Source: Brachynemurus nebulosus
Lineage: Eukaryota; Arthropoda; Insecta; Neuroptera; Myrmeleontidae
Reading direction: 5' to 3'
Length of the DNA: 64,000 bases
Assembly (NCBI GenBank): GCA_035578155.1
Contig: JAPWDM010000001.1
Location: 7,342,670 to 7,406,669, forward strand
The position numbers and the translations under genes were made by a program. Shown piece by piece: positions 21,026 to 34,892 of this stretch; the first letter of the stretch is position 1, and every line of letters begins with the position of its first letter. The notes beneath the pieces are model-generated. The model saw nothing but the letters and a program-made list of their open reading frames with translations. It had not been told where the DNA came from and made no database searches.

Positions 21026-21521
21026 CTCTAGAATATTATTTATCTTAAACAACTGAGCTATATAATTAAAATACTTAAAGATTGATACCATTAAAGTCTT
21101 TTTAATTCGCTAAAATTGTCAATTTTTTGCGGCGTCACATTGCTGTTTTCCTTTAACTACTTGACTGAACCATTTGTTTACCAATAAATTGAAAGTGGGT
21201 ATGTTTTTCATACTATTCTTATTAAATATTGAGTTTGAAAATATACCCGAGCTCAGCGCTTTTAATGGGTATATTTTCAAGTATCGAACTATGCTTATTA
21301 AACATTGAATGTATACCCGAGTTCAGATACATTGAGCTCTGAATACGGGTATATTTTCCAAATACGCTACGCGGATAAAAATCGCGTAAATTAAATCCGT
21401 CATTATAAAAGGAAAAATACTGGAAATAAAAGCTACTAACAATTTTACAGAATTTTATAATACAAATTGATAACGAATATGTCGAAAATTACATGCTAAA
21501 ATTTTAAAAATATCGTTATTT

Positions 21522-21935
21522 TCGATATCGATAATTTTCGATAACGAAAAGTAAGTTTTGATAGCCCTAATATGTTTGAAGTACCTATAACTTGCTTCGC
21601 TCAAGCCTTCAAAAATTTCGTTATTTTTGAGCTACGACGCACCGTTTAGGAGATATTTACGATTAAAGTTTCCGACAGCGAAAGTTAACGAAAAGTAGTT
21701 TTTAAAAAAATTGTTTTGTTACTGACCAGATCAATGGGACTAACAGAGCCTAAATTAACTAGTTATAACCAATATATGACAAGTTACGCGGTATCGATAA
21801 TTTTCGATAACGAAAAGTAGGTTTTGACAGTCGCAATACGTTCGGAATACTCACAACTTCGTTATTTTCGACCTACGATGCACCGTTTACGAGATATTTA
21901 CGGTCAAAGTTTACGTTTCCGAAAACGGGAGTAAT
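21522..21935. repeat. Imperfect direct duplication, about 260-bp period
   Basis: TATCGATAATTTTCGATAAC followed by GAAAAGTA near 21525 recurs near 21792. The phrases CTACGAYGCACCGTTTA and GAGATATTTACG also recur in the same order. It is a diverged tandem duplication inside a repeat. Confidence 0.6.
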
Positions 21936-22961
21936 GGAGCCAAATTAAGCCATTATAATCAATTTGTCAATTAAAAAAGTAAATAAACATATTTAACTGA
22001 AAATATTACGTTACTCTTATTTTCATCTTACCTAGCGTGTGTAATTATATAGTAACCTTAGTGTAAGATTATTTATTTACATTTAGCAAATATTCTTTAT
22101 TAAGCAGTGGTTTTGATAGTTTAAATTCAAAATAATACGCTAAATAATAAATTAAAATAAATTCCCATTTTTCGGGAATTTTCCCGGGAATTTACCCCGT
22201 TTTTACCCACTTTGGGAATTTTCCCGGGAAAAATCCGGATAGAATCCCATCTCTAGATCAGAATACTGTATTTTGTACAAATATTGTTTCGCCATCTATT
22301 ATTTTGTAAAAAACGACAGTGGTTATTTTATTTTATTTCAATTCTACAACTAATTTGTCAAAACGGCGACAATTTTTAAACTTTATACATATCAAAGTGA
22401 ACTATATGCAGTTGACTATACGTGAAAAGATGGCAGAAGATGTATGTGATGTATCTCATGTACGTTACATACGTGTTCTTTTTTAGATGTCCGTGCTGAT
22501 TTTTTAAAGGCGTTAACATATTCTGTCGGTTTTTTTATAGATGTCAACAAATTATAAAACAAAAACATTAATAAATCAAAATTTTTGGGTTATATTTTCT
22601 TAAAAACATATTCATTGGATTAAAAAAACATGGTTTCATGCTTATTAAGAAAAAAAAATGGGTGTTTAATTTATTTATTAATTTTTATAAGCCACTTTAA
22701 TGACACACCTAAAAATAGTGTTCCGGTATGGGTGCTTTTACGTTATAGAACTTTCAAATATTAAATATTACGTTCAAAAAACATTTTGATATTATGATTT
22801 TTCATTACATTGAAATGAATGTTTTGAAAAAATGGAACAAAACATTACAATAATGCATCGCTCGTTTATCACTTGTTTCTGCAATACTTTACTCATCCGA
22901 ACGTTATTTTATTGTTTACATACCTATATATTGAACATAAAGTCTTTTCTATTCATATCAC

Positions 22962-23370
<409 letters not shown>

Positions 23371-23836
23371 AATACGTAACCGGACTATAATAATAACTGA
23401 CTACGAAATACTCACTGAATGAATTATGTATATTCATGTAGACAAAATGCAATACTGCAAATAACAAGTATGGCATTTCAACACTTGCAATCTACTACAT
23501 AGTCTACTCGAATAGCTTGACATATCCTACGTTATTAACATTTTTTGTCCCATTTTATTGTATAAACTATATTTTCATTTAAATTCTAAGAAAAGGGTAA
23601 TTATAACTGGGGTCCTTAGAATACGAGGGCGTCTTTTTATGAATGTTTCCATACAATTCACGTTTGTTTTAGTTTAGTCTTTCTTATAAGTAAGGTAATT
23701 TTGGGAGAGATGTACCACTTTTTTCCTGTTGCCTGATAAAGTCAACGTAATATAAGTATATAATGAATAAAAAAATAGTTTAAAGATTTATTTTTACTTT
23801 TACAAAGTATAAAACTATGTAAAAATGAATTAGACA

Positions 23837-24493
23837 CAGGGTTGGCATGTTTAAAACAATAAGCATGTCTTAAAATACGATACCACACATTTAAATTTTA
23901 GTGATTGATTTGAAACTGGTTTTAAATTTAAGTATTTTTAAGTAGGATGGAACATATATATGTTTGAAATTTAATTAAACCTTCAAATTCCCCCTAGTTT
24001 GAAAATTTCCAGCCAAAAATCCCTCCAAAGAAATTATCCTCCTAAAATTCCCTCCAGCAATTTGAAAATTCTCTCTTAAATTTTAGAGGGAAAACCCCCC
24101 AATCTGGCAACACTGATCAAATTTTATAAAATTTCTCAGCAACGTCTTTGTTGTGGTTGTACACAGTATTCAACACGCATAAACAACAAACGATTTTATA
24201 AATTTTACAACGAACAAAATATTCAAATGTTTCCATTTAATGCCACCTATTATAAATTAATTATTTTATGCCAATGTCTTACAGCAAATAGTCAGATATT
24301 TCGAGACAAAAAGTTTTTTCCATATGGTTCAGTTAAAGGAATTAAACCTGTTTAAAGCAAGTTTAAAATGTTTAAAACATATGTTTAAATTAAACTAATA
24401 AAAACACGATTTTAAACATAGGAACACTTGTTTAAAACATTTTGAACTGTTTGTTTTATAAATTTAAAAAAAATTGTTTTTTTTCCAACCCTG
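23837..24493. mobile_element. hAT-like non-autonomous element, 657 bp
   Basis: The ends are CAGGGTTGGCA (left) and TTCCAACCCTG (right). Flanking octamers ATTAGACA (23829-23836) and GTTAGACA (24494-24501) match at 7 of 8 positions, as expected for an aged 8-bp hAT duplication. The interior is rich in GTTTAAAAC-type blocks and has no transposase frame. Confidence 0.68.
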
Positions 24494-24501
24494 GTTAGAC
24501 A

Positions 24502-26309
24502 CACCGGTGTAGGGATCAGATGCGTCGGGGGCTTGAAAGAATGCCACCCCTGGATCACATTAACTTTTTCCTAAAAAAAAAAAATAAGTAAGGAGCAAAA
24601 AAAAACCAAACTGCCACATTGTGTTCCAAATTTTGGCGCCCTGAGCAATAACTCCGCTTACCCCTAGTGAAAATCCAGCTTCCAGCACTGTCCATAGGTA
24701 TAAAAAAAAGATGAAAATAATATTTGGTGCATCTACCCTTATACACATGGAAGAGATGCACACCTGCCTAACTTAATGAAACAAGAAAAAATTAGGTTTT
24801 GCATATTGTCTTGTCATGCGAAAAAAAAAAAAATGTAAAACTTTCTACTAAAACCAATATTGATACACAAAAATTTACTCACCGTAAAAAAATTAAATAT
24901 ATTAAATATAGTTATAGAATTTATTCCAAGACAAGACACTTTATTTTGAAGTTATAACTGTAAACTGCACACATGACATCTATAACTGAAAATCACCAAT
25001 TCTTTCGTGTAGCCATCACAGCAATTGGTGCATTTCTCCTTAGAGTGGGTCTCTCCCAAAATTACACTATAAAAACTGTTTTGTAATAAACGGTTATATT
25101 TATATTATATTGCTGTTTATAAATATGCATTATCTATTTAAGATTATATATTTATATTGGTTGATACCCAACGTTAAGTTACATACATAATTATATACAT
25201 CGAAAAAATATTTCCTTCATACTACATATCAAAAATAACTCCAAATAGAAAATTGGATTTTCGTTTAAATCAGAACCTAAATTTATTTATCTTCAAATAA
25301 GATTCGGGAACAGTAATTTCTAAACCAAATCTTTCCGAATCTCATTTGACGTCAAATAAATTTCAGTTTTGGTTATTTGTCGCTACACAACTTTCTGGTA
25401 GTAAAACTTTTTCGCTTATGTGTAGCATAGTAACTTACAACCTATTCTGTATAAACTATTCTGTTTTAATGTAGCTCAATTATATAATATTTAACCATTT
25501 TATTTTAAGTATGCTCTCAGACTATTTCGGAGTTATATTATTCTTAATTATTCTCACTAGAATTATTGATAATCTAGTAAATTAAAGGACGCTTACTCAT
25601 TTACCAAAATTAAATCGTTTAATGACCTATCTAAACCCACAACATGTAAGTATTACACTTTTATAAATAACTGTTTTCCAAAATATATACTATAGATACG
25701 ATAGATACGATAGATATCATCCTTTTTTATTGTATTGTACGTACATCACCAAGTACGTCATTAAATAAATCACTACTATAAAGAATATGATCAAATCACA
25801 CTTTTCTTACTGAACTATTTAAATGGCATACAATATTGATTAAAGTACCAATCCAGCTGCATTATTAACTTAATGACTCAATATTAGTTAACAATTTCCG
25901 TTTAATTCAATTATTCTGGAAAGAGGATTGTATTATAAACCAATATGGCGTTACAAAATATGTTGACCGTAGCAGTTTTATAATGGCTCTGTGTTTGTAG
26001 ATGTGATTCCATCTAATTCCAAACGATATCAGAGCCATAATTGCATTATTAAAGCCAGACTTTAATCTAAATTTACTTTTCTAAATAGTTACTGTGTTAT
26101 TGTTAAGGAGAGGGTAAGGTTAATTCGTACAAAAAAGGCATGTTTTTATATTTTTTTGTGACGACACAGTTAAAATCCCTTCATTAAAACCGCTGATACA
26201 TTAAAGTAAAGCATTCGAGGAATATTGTATAAAATTTTCAGGAAGAAATATTACAAAATACAGTAATGGCAGCAATTATTTGAACGTGTCTCGGAAAAAA
26301 GTAGAATTG
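24502..26309. other. AT-rich stretch without recognisable gene
   Basis: Nothing definite was recognised. A GATACGATA microrepeat occurs near 25694-25716. Overlapping minus-strand frames at 24555-24763 lack conserved features. Confidence 0.5.
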
Positions 26310-26619
26310 CGGTGCCCCTCATAACTTGGTGCTGGATCATCCGAAATAAAAAAATTAAAGTTCATTCGTTAAATAATAGTTTTCTTCAGGTAACGTTGGG
26401 AGGGTTTTTCGAAATTTCAATTTTTCACTTTTTTGGAACACTTAGAACGGAAAAACACGATTTTTGCGAAAAAAATTGGCTAATTTGTTATTGTAAAATA
26501 AAAATTATTAACAAATTTGAAAAAAACTCTCCAGCGTTACCTCGTAAATTATGTACAGAAATAGTGTTCAAAATTTCAAATGGATCGGTGCTGTAATTTT
26601 GAAGTTATGAGGGGCACCG
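26310..26619. mobile_element. TIR element CGGTGCCCCTCATAAC, 310 bp
   Basis: CGGTGCCCCTCATAACTT at the left end is mirrored by AGTTATGAGGGGCACCG at the right. No coding content is credible; the 94-codon frame starting at 26312 lies inside the inverted repeat. No clear target duplication was seen. Confidence 0.55.
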
Positions 26620-27206
26620 ACTTTGAAAACGTGAACTGTGGGGAAAACGCTTTAAAGTTTTGAACACTTAAAAATTATTGGATAAAACTGATATAGAATA
26701 CTTACTGCTAAACTAAATTTTGTACCCTACGCTGACAAAATATACAGTACAGGTATAAACACGTTAGTACTTCCATTGAAATTTCTATAATATAACTGAG
26801 AGAGAGAAATATATAGAGAGCGAAACATCTGCCAGGTAACAACAAAAATGCTTATAACTTGGTCAATTTTGCTCCAATCAACGTGAAATTTTGAGACAAT
26901 ATTCTTGAGATATTATGCATTCAGTTAAAAAAATAAAAAAAATGCAAAAAATTATTTTAATACCTTACCCTGCCCTTAAAGCAGTAATATTTCTAACTCA
27001 CTATTAGATATTCATTGATGTTAGGTCAACTGATAAATGTTAAAATGTCAGATACTTTACTTAATAATTTTCAATCGGAATTCAAATTTGCTTTCTTTCG
27101 CGCTATAATGCATAACGTCACTTCTTGAAATAGCCGTTCATTTCAATTTTAGTATTTACTCGATATAAGAAGATATTTCTACAATATCTCAAAATAGAAC
27201 CTCTTA

Positions 27207-28162
27207 CGCTCCTTTCGCATTATATGGTTTTTGCCGTACGGCAAAAAACCGTACGGTCGCATTCTTTTAGTGGAGTGAAGAAGAGCATTGGACCTTTGAC
27301 GTTACATGGTCACGGCAAAATGCCGTTGCCGTACCGTGTAGCAGCCGTCTCTTGCCACTGGACTTCATGGTTGCCGTACGGCGTTTTTAGCTCAGTAGTG
27401 TATGTAATTAAATGGATTCTTTCACCTTAGACGGTTTTTAACGTACAGCATTAACAATATTTTGTTGAATTTCATGTTAATTATTTTATGCTCTAGGGTT
27501 TACGCCGCCCCGGGCAAAAGGGAATAATTCCGCCCCTTTTATTTTCCGCCCCGGGCAAATCTCTTTTTTTTTACTCGTCACTTGTACAAAACTTTAGAAA
27601 ATTACTGCTCTTAAAATTTGCCGCCCGGGCAAATGTCTGGTTTGCCGCCCCCCTGGAGTGGGCCCTGTTGTATATAATTTCGAAATTGTGTGTTTTGATG
27701 TTAAGTTCGCCAAGAAATTAATCAAAAGAGTCTGTAAACATCCGCAAATAGTCGAAAAACTTATTTTCGTCATTTTTCAGGTCTTCAAAGAGTGCTATAA
27801 TAAATAATCCTACAGCTCAACCAACATAAGGTTGCCGGTCAAGGTTGTACGCGCAATAGACAAACACAACTTCTATCACACTTTTATGCATATATGTTAT
27901 ATGCTTAATTCTTGTTGTCGCACTCTTTCATTTGCGCATCTGACCGGCAACCTTATGTTGGTTGGGCTGTACTTTCTATTTCCTCTGTTTTCTAATAAAA
28001 TTAACTTTAATCACACTTGTTACTTGTATGATGTTGCAAAACAAATGAAGATATTCAGTTTATAACGGCAAAAAACCGTGCAATGTGAAAGCAACAATAT
28101 CACGGCAAAAAGTCGTGCGGTTTTTTCCCGTACGGCGAAAACCGTACAGTGTGACAGGAGCG
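27207..28162. mobile_element. PIF/Harbinger-like TIR element with TTA duplication, 956 bp
   Basis: The left end CGCTCCTTTCGCATTATATG continues into GGTTTTTGCCGTACGGC. The right end is its complement and finishes ACAGGAGCG. The element is flanked by TTA at 27204-27206 and 28163-28165. Subterminal copies of the GCCGTACGGC/AAAACCGTACGG motif are numerous at both ends. It contains the nested MITE at 27813-27969. No transposase frame. Confidence 0.65.
27813..27969. mobile_element. Nested 157-bp MITE with TA duplication
   Basis: CAGCTCAACCAACATAAGG and its near-complement CCTTATGTTGGTTGGGCTG form the ends, flanked by TA at 27811-27812 and 27970-27971. Size and TA duplication suggest a Tc1/mariner-mobilised MITE inserted into the older element 27207-28162. 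Confidence 0.65.
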
Positions 28163-28740
28163 TTATGAAATTCTATAGCACACATCTGATATTTTTAATT
28201 TAGGTAGTGATTTAAGAAGTAATTCCTTGACCGATAATACCTGTGTATTATAAATATGCAGTGTGCTCCAGGGATAATTTCAAAATGGAAGTCTCGAATA
28301 TATACAAGTAGAATTATTTCAGATGTAAAATTTAAATACATCCTTGGCTTATGAAGCAAGGACTTAATCCTGATATTTTAGTAGTTTTAACCAATCGATC
28401 CATTTGGGGAGCTCTTAAAATTAACAAGTTGAACAAGAACTCCATAAAATTTTGGGATAATCAAATAGATTTTAAAAAAATCTATTCCATTATATTTATA
28501 ACACAACATTATTTACTTTTATGAACGTAATTCATCTTACAATTTGTTTTTAGACTGTTTATTATATATGAAGCATGTATTGGAACATAGAACAGAGCTC
28601 TGTCAAGGTTGTTAAATTACTCGAGATTTTTATAAATACAACATTATAACATTTTTACACATTATAAACTTTGCTTTAGATTTTACGTTTATTTCTACAC
28701 AAAATTATGAAATATTACGTCTTTTTCGAGTTTATAAGTA

Positions 28741-29291
28741 TTGGGTCATCCGGAAAGTTCGTGCCGTTTTTGGTGTAAATGACCATCCCGATTTTCTTCA
28801 AATGGCCGAGAACTGTGGATTTTGAATGCTCAAAAGTTGCCGCAAATTCTTGATAGTTTGCCTCCGGTTTCGCTTTATTTCTTGGCCCTTTGTTTCATCG
28901 TCAATACACACAAGTCGACCGGAGGGAGCTTCACCTTCCAAAGAAAAATTAAGCTTTTGAAATCTAGCAAACCACTTTCTACAAATTCTGTCAGAAAGCG
29001 TACCGTCACTATAAACACTACAAATATTTCTCGTTGCGTCAGCTGCATTAATACGTTTTTTAAATTCCTATAACATGACATAATGTTCCTTGATGTCTAA
29101 GATTGTTCATTAGTACTGACAAAAAAAAAATTATTTAAACACTGTTTAAAGATTTATGATACATATTACAAGCAACACTATCGGCCTAACACTAGTATGT
29201 TGTTGCATGTTTCGTTTACGATTGCAACTTGAAGAAATATGAATTCATTCGAGCGGCTCCAAAAACGGCACGAACTTTTCGGATGACCTAA
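28741..29291 (-). mobile_element. Internally deleted mariner, 551 bp
   Basis: The terminal repeats are TTGGGTCATCCGGAAAGTTC at the left and the complement of TTAGGTCATCCGAAAAGTTC at the right, with TA on both sides (28739-28740, 29292-29293). This is the hallmark of Tc1/mariner elements. The interior retains only the N-terminal part of a transposase on the minus strand (28798-29067); the catalytic DDE/D region is absent, so the copy cannot move itself. Confidence 0.82.
28798..29067 (-). pseudogene. Mariner transposase N-terminal fragment
   Basis: Reading the minus strand from 29067 gives about 89 codons to a TGA at 28798-28800. The fragment includes DGTLSDRICRKWFARFQKLN and EGEAPSGRL, which match the second helix-turn-helix and linker (WFxRF...G.....PxxGR) of mariner transposases. 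It lacks a good start and the entire catalytic domain. An overlapping minus-strand frame at 28875-29081 in another phase is not the real one. Confidence 0.75.
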
Positions 29292-29362
29292 TATAAAAAA
29301 AATTCTCAACTATATTTCAGTTTCAATTTTGGTCAACCCTACTGATCATCCTTATTCACTCT

Positions 29363-30248
29363 CAGAGGCGTAACTACAATTTTGGGCCCTGAAGTGATTT
29401 TGAATCAATCAAACCCGTCTCAATAGTCTATTTTTACTCGAAAATGCAACTGACAAGCAAAAAAAAACTCATTTTATCATTTTTTACTTTCCCTCAAAAA
29501 TATTGGTGATGAGCAACAAAAAAAAAAGGAACTTCTGAACTCCCTTTTCTTTACCAGTAATGAACCCTGAGAACTGGCAAAAAAATCACTTCCTAATCAA
29601 AGATTGTGGCTTGTTTATTTACTAGCCATATACCCAATAGGATTTCCTATCGGCAACATCTTTTTATTAGGGAACAGTTGTAAAAAATTTCGTCCTTTTA
29701 AACCCAACAGTTTAGTCTGTGCGTTGCCTGTCAGTCAGTCAGTGTTAGAGATTTATTAAGTAGATAATTTTTAAGCAAACAGTGATATCAAGATATTGGA
29801 ACTATTACTTTTCTGAACATGTGTATAAATTTTAGGTTAATTCATCAATTATATTTAGAGATATCATGTACACGGTTATGAAAAAAAGAGATTCGACAAA
29901 AACGCGTTTAAAGTCGCATTTTTTGATGCATTAGCTACATATAGCGCCTTTAGAAGTACGATATCTCAAGGTTGCTTTAACATGTTGGCAGTTATTTTTA
30001 TTGAAAAAATCAGAGCGTGAGAAATCAATTTGAAGAGCTTAATTCCACAGATCGTTTCAGATCTTATGCGCGAAAAAATCCAAGAAGTCTGCCTTATTTC
30101 CTAGAAGAATTTTGAACCTTTGGGCTATGGTCGACTCGAGTAAAAGAGAAACACCGGTAGCATATTGCTCGTTTTTTATGATTTTCTTTAGTTTCGAGTA
30201 CTTGGATGACAGTCGCTCCATGGAGCAATGAATCTAGTTACGCCACTG
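29363..30248. mobile_element. CAGAGGCGTAACTA-family element (hAT-like), 886 bp
   Basis: It begins CAGAGGCGTAACTACAA and ends in CTAGTTACGCCACTG. The same family occurs at 43020-43259 and 43570-44500, where imperfect 8-bp duplications support hAT. Here the flanks do not give a clean duplication. No transposase was recognised. Confidence 0.6.
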
Positions 30249-30761
30249 ACTCTTATCACTCAAAAACTAGAATAGAAATAAAACTATAGAAAATTACTGG
30301 TCATCCTGTTTATTTTCTACATTTATGTATGATGTGGATAATATAAAGCTCAATAAAAGTTCCATTTTAAATCAAATTGCATGTGTATAATGCAAACATT
30401 ATATGGTAGACAGACTGGCCGTTCACTCATTTAAACGTATCAGCGATTACGATGAGGATCATGATACTACTATCCGATAAATATGAAAGTAAACAAGAAA
30501 AATGAATTTAAAGTATCTATACATATTAAATCAGTCCATTCAAATTCAATCATTACTACCTATATTGTACACTACCGCTCAGAAAAAGAAATTGAAAAAC
30601 GATTAAGTAAATGCCTTCTAGGTGTGCTAATCAAATTGTACTGGGATCTATCGAATGTGGAAAGGACATCTGGTGGTGTTTAATTATTCTTAAAATGCAT
30701 TTCCTGAAATGTCATTTGTGAGCTAAATTTTGTAGATTTACACATACATAAAATTGATTTG

Positions 30762-33700
30762 TTCTTTCCATTCGTTGACAGTGTCCATTTCATTATGTTT
30801 ATCATTTATACATAATTTTATATTTAGACATTTGAAAACGGAAATGAGACCGCGTTTCCACCTGCAAAGACACTCACAGAAGTTTTGCATATCGTATACA
30901 TAAATTTTTGTAATTTTTGCCTAATATATTAATATATTAGCCAATAAATATATTGCCAGAAGCTCTCTCGCAAGATCATTTTATCGCAGCTAATCGTAGA
31001 AATATTTACACATGAAAGCTAGATATCGCGGAAGCTATGACAATTTAGTTTGTACTGTCGAATCAAGCTGATAAGATCTTAACTGTTTTTCGAATTAATA
31101 ATACTTTAGGAGTAAAAAAAGTTAACTCTCAGATTGTCATGAAGTGACAGCTCATTTGGCGTGTAAGGTAATTTGCGTGTCTTGTTGGCAGTTTTGGTGT
31201 TGTATTGCATTGGCTTCATAATAGATTTTAGATCCATAGATCCCTTCTCTATGATATGTAACGCGCAAACTCGACAAAGGGACATATAGCCTTCATTATC
31301 GTTGTTTTAATTTTAAAAAGTTAGTTAATGGACAGATAATATTCGCATAGGTTTAAGTATTAATTCAGTAATCAGTTCCAAGTAGCCAGTTTAAATATTC
31401 GTTTGAAATTAAATAATTAAATTATCAGTTTAAATATATTTGGTGGCATGTATAGATTATAAAAATTTAATTGGGAACTGTTTCCTTTCGCGACACAATT
31501 TAATACGCGCATTAATATATTGAATGAGTGCATCATAGCGTGTTGTTTTACTGCTTAATACGACGATACGTGAATGTTCACTTTTGGCAATATGGCGAAG
31601 TGAGATATTCGCGTTGCCTTGCTCGCTCGTTCCAGAACGAACATGAACAATGGTAGTCTTTTCTTAATTTTTAAATATTAGTAATATAACAATACCAAAA
31701 TTGTAAGAATATATTAAAAATAACATGTCGACATAGTCACTGGAATAATGCTACATGTAACGTGTTTTTTCTTTAAAATTATAAAATTATTTTTTTAACA
31801 TGACGTCATACGTACTTTTGGATTTCGGAAGGGCAAAATAGAGGAGTTTGGGTAATATAATAATTCTTTATATATATTTTTAAATATTTTTAATATATTT
31901 TATATGGCTGACCTTTTCAATGTCAGTCATATTTATACTCATTGAAACAATTTGAATGTTTTAAATTTGAAAGGTATCACCTCCCCAATAGGTGTTAATT
32001 AATCACTATTGTCGGAATAATGTGATAAGAACGTTTATATTTAAAACGCATACATAATTATTTATTAAAAATTTCATTCTTAGCTAAAATAAATTTCTCT
32101 TTTATTGTATATTTATTACGTCATTTCTTGACGACATTTTGGTTTTGAAATATATTACTAAAATTATCAAATTTTTAAATATTACGTAATTGTTTGTTAA
32201 CTTGCATCTTTTAATTCAAGTTTAGGTTTCTTGAATATTATACAATATTGTTAAACTTTATACGATATTTATGTTGTTAATTGTTAAATATTTGTTACTT
32301 AATGACAAAAATTATTTAGATACAAATAAATTTAAATTAAACTTATTGCTTACTTGTTTTTCTACATACACGCCATATATTTCAGAATATTAGTTTATTT
32401 TCAGGGTGAAAACTGATTTGTAAAAGTACTTAGATTTTTGCCTTTACTAACAACATTTCATTTCATATCGGCGTTATACCCTCCTGGTGTATATTGACCC
32501 GCACCATTGTTTGGACGCTACCTTTGTAGTTAGAAAAATTTACAATTAAATTTAAAATAAGTAAAATTATATTATCAGTAATCACGGGTCATCGACTTTA
32601 GTACAGGAGCCGAGCACCCTTGTAGTCGAGGAGCCCCTGCCCTTAAATATTTTTTTAATTTAATTTCCAATGTCACATCATATTAATTAATTTTTCTACT
32701 ATTTAGTATTTTAATTTTTTTTTTATTGTGAAGATTATTTATCGTCTATGAAATGCCGTTTTAAAAAGTAATAAACTCTATTTCTGAATATATATATTTT
32801 TTATCCCGCCACGTTACATAATAAATGAATTTAAAAAAAAAAAAAACTAAATTATTTTAAATTTTAATAGCAACCTAATTTTTATAGTAGAATAAATAAC
32901 CCACAAAAAAAAGTATATAAAGTCTTGGCCACTTTCACTCTTCTTGATCTTTAATTTTTAGAATTCATTGTACCATTGACTTCTTTAAATTATGCAGTTT
33001 TCGGGACACTTCATTCTCAGTTGTAAAGAACTCTTGTGCGATGTTATTAAGAGTAGTTTTTTTTTTAAATTCCATTTTTATACTCCACATGCCGGTTGCT
33101 TCACAAACAAGAGTTATACTCATAAAACCCTATTAATTTAATAGTATCTTTTCGACACCATTCACGTATCGGTCGGTGACTCACTTTTATTTAACGAAAA
33201 CAAAACTGACCAGCTGCGAATGTGAGATATATGAAACCAAACCGATAAACAACGAAATCTGCTGCGAATCGATGTGAACTGACGCGAATGCACTTTCAAG
33301 CTACTGTCTGAAAAATTGTCGGACACTTCTTGCAGAAGTTTTCTTGCGGATGGAAACGCGACCTAAGAGATGTTTCAATCTACAAACTGTTTCCCAATTT
33401 TAGGATAGTATTGTACAAACCTACACACATATACGTTTAGTTATATTATTCACTACTACGAGAGTGAAACTGATGATACTGTGTATTAGATGCTTTAAAA
33501 TGACCGTTTCATTTCTATATTTTCTATATCCCATCGTAATTATAGTTTTTGCAATTTTATCAGATAGAGGTGTATTCGTGGTGGTTAAAACTATATATTT
33601 ATTACAATAATTATATATATAGCCGACTACTGATTTAAATGGAAGAATATTGTATATGGTAAATATTAATAGCTGCATCATATTTATGGATAAATGAACT

Positions 33701-34892
33701 GAAAAGAAAATGATCCCATATAAAATTATTGAAATAACAGTCATGAATAGTGCTAATGAGTGAAATTATTACACTTCACATTACACGAGAGGTTTCCATT
33801 TATTTATTTATTTTTTTTTTTTCGAATAAATTTGTGTTTAATTAGTGAAAATTTATTCCTTAGCAAACACGACAGCGAAAGTTAGATACACATGCGTTGG
33901 CTTGTCAATGGGGTATTTGTTTGACAGTATCAAAAAAAACAATGAAAACAATTTTTTTCAACGTCTTGAATCTTTGGTTGGCGTTTAGCAATATTTACCT
34001 TCCTAGGAACGTAAGTAAGCGCTTACCATCAATAGTAAACAGATTTTTCTATCGAAACCGTTTTTGTTTTTCAACCGCTTGAATTGTAAGTTGGCGTTGA
34101 AAATTTATAATAAAAAACAGTTTATTATGTTAATTCATCCTAACTATATTTAACACAAGCAATACAGACGGCTGAGAGAGAATGTATTAGGCATATATAT
34201 TCCTTTCCTTGTCAATCAAACACATACGATTTTGTATACTAAATCTTCATCAAGTATCTCAAGTCACCCCCGCTATGCCATGTATTCAGTATGCGCAGTA
34301 AGACCTCAGCCGCCTGTATTCCTTACGCTATGTATAATTTTTTAGTTATTAACCACGTGATCAGTGACGGATTGTAACGCCACGTTCTCTTATACCTTAA
34401 CACTATCGCCACCAGAGGCGCTACTTTAAATACCTATGATATAGGCTACCAAACATAACTATGTAAATTAACTCAAATTTAATTAATCCAAAAAAAATCA
34501 ATAATCTAGTTTCTCAATTATAAGAAAACTAACTTTTTTTTAAATAATTAACACTCGAAAGATTTGCTTTGTTAAAATTCATACCGAAATATGAGCACTT
34601 CTCATAGCACATCTCATAGCTTCGGCGATATCTAGTTCTCATGTGTAAATACTTCTGCGATTAGCCGCGATAAAATGATCTTGCGAGAGAGCTTCTCGCA
34701 ATATATTTGTTGGCTAATATATTAATATATTAGGCAAAAATTACAAAAATTTATGTATACGATATGCAAAACTTCTGCGAGTGTCTTTGCAGGTGGAAAC
34801 GCGGTCTCATATTCGTTTTAAAATGTCTAAATATAAAATTATGTATAAATAATAAATATGATGAAATGAACACTGTCAACGAATGGAAAGAA
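30762..34892. mobile_element. Long-TIR element, 4.13 kb with about 279-bp terminal repeats
   Basis: The left arm 30762-31040 (from TTCTTTCCATTCGTTGACA to CGCGGAAGCTATGA) is the diverged reverse complement of 34614-34892. Shared blocks include GAGACCGCGTTTCCACCTGC, GCATATCGTATACATAAATT and CTCTCGCAAGATCATTTTAT. The interior is AT-rich; its open frames (for example 33421-33744, 107 codons, minus) have no recognised domain. It also holds a dispersed repeat at about 33905-34500 that recurs at 49110-49605 and 63330-63790. The class (MULE-like or fold-back) is undecided because no clear target duplication was found. Confidence 0.65.
33905..34500 (+). repeat. Dispersed repeat family, copy 1
   Basis: It shares TTTGACAGTATCAAA near its start and a later block (CACTATCGCCACCAGAGGCG, then AACATAACTATG) with 63330-63790 (same strand) and 49110-49605 (opposite strand). 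No termini or coding sequence were identified. Confidence 0.45.

Noticed and set aside
26312..26596. 94-codon plus-strand frame
   Set aside because: It sits wholly inside the CGGTGCCCCTCATAAC inverted-repeat element and has no motif.
28875..29081. Minus-strand 68-codon frame in the mariner copy
   Set aside because: It is in the wrong phase; the transposase-like residues are in the neighbouring phase at 28798-29067.
33421..33744. 107-codon minus-strand frame in the long-TIR element
   Set aside because: It is hydrophobic, AT-driven composition with no recognisable domain or conserved context.
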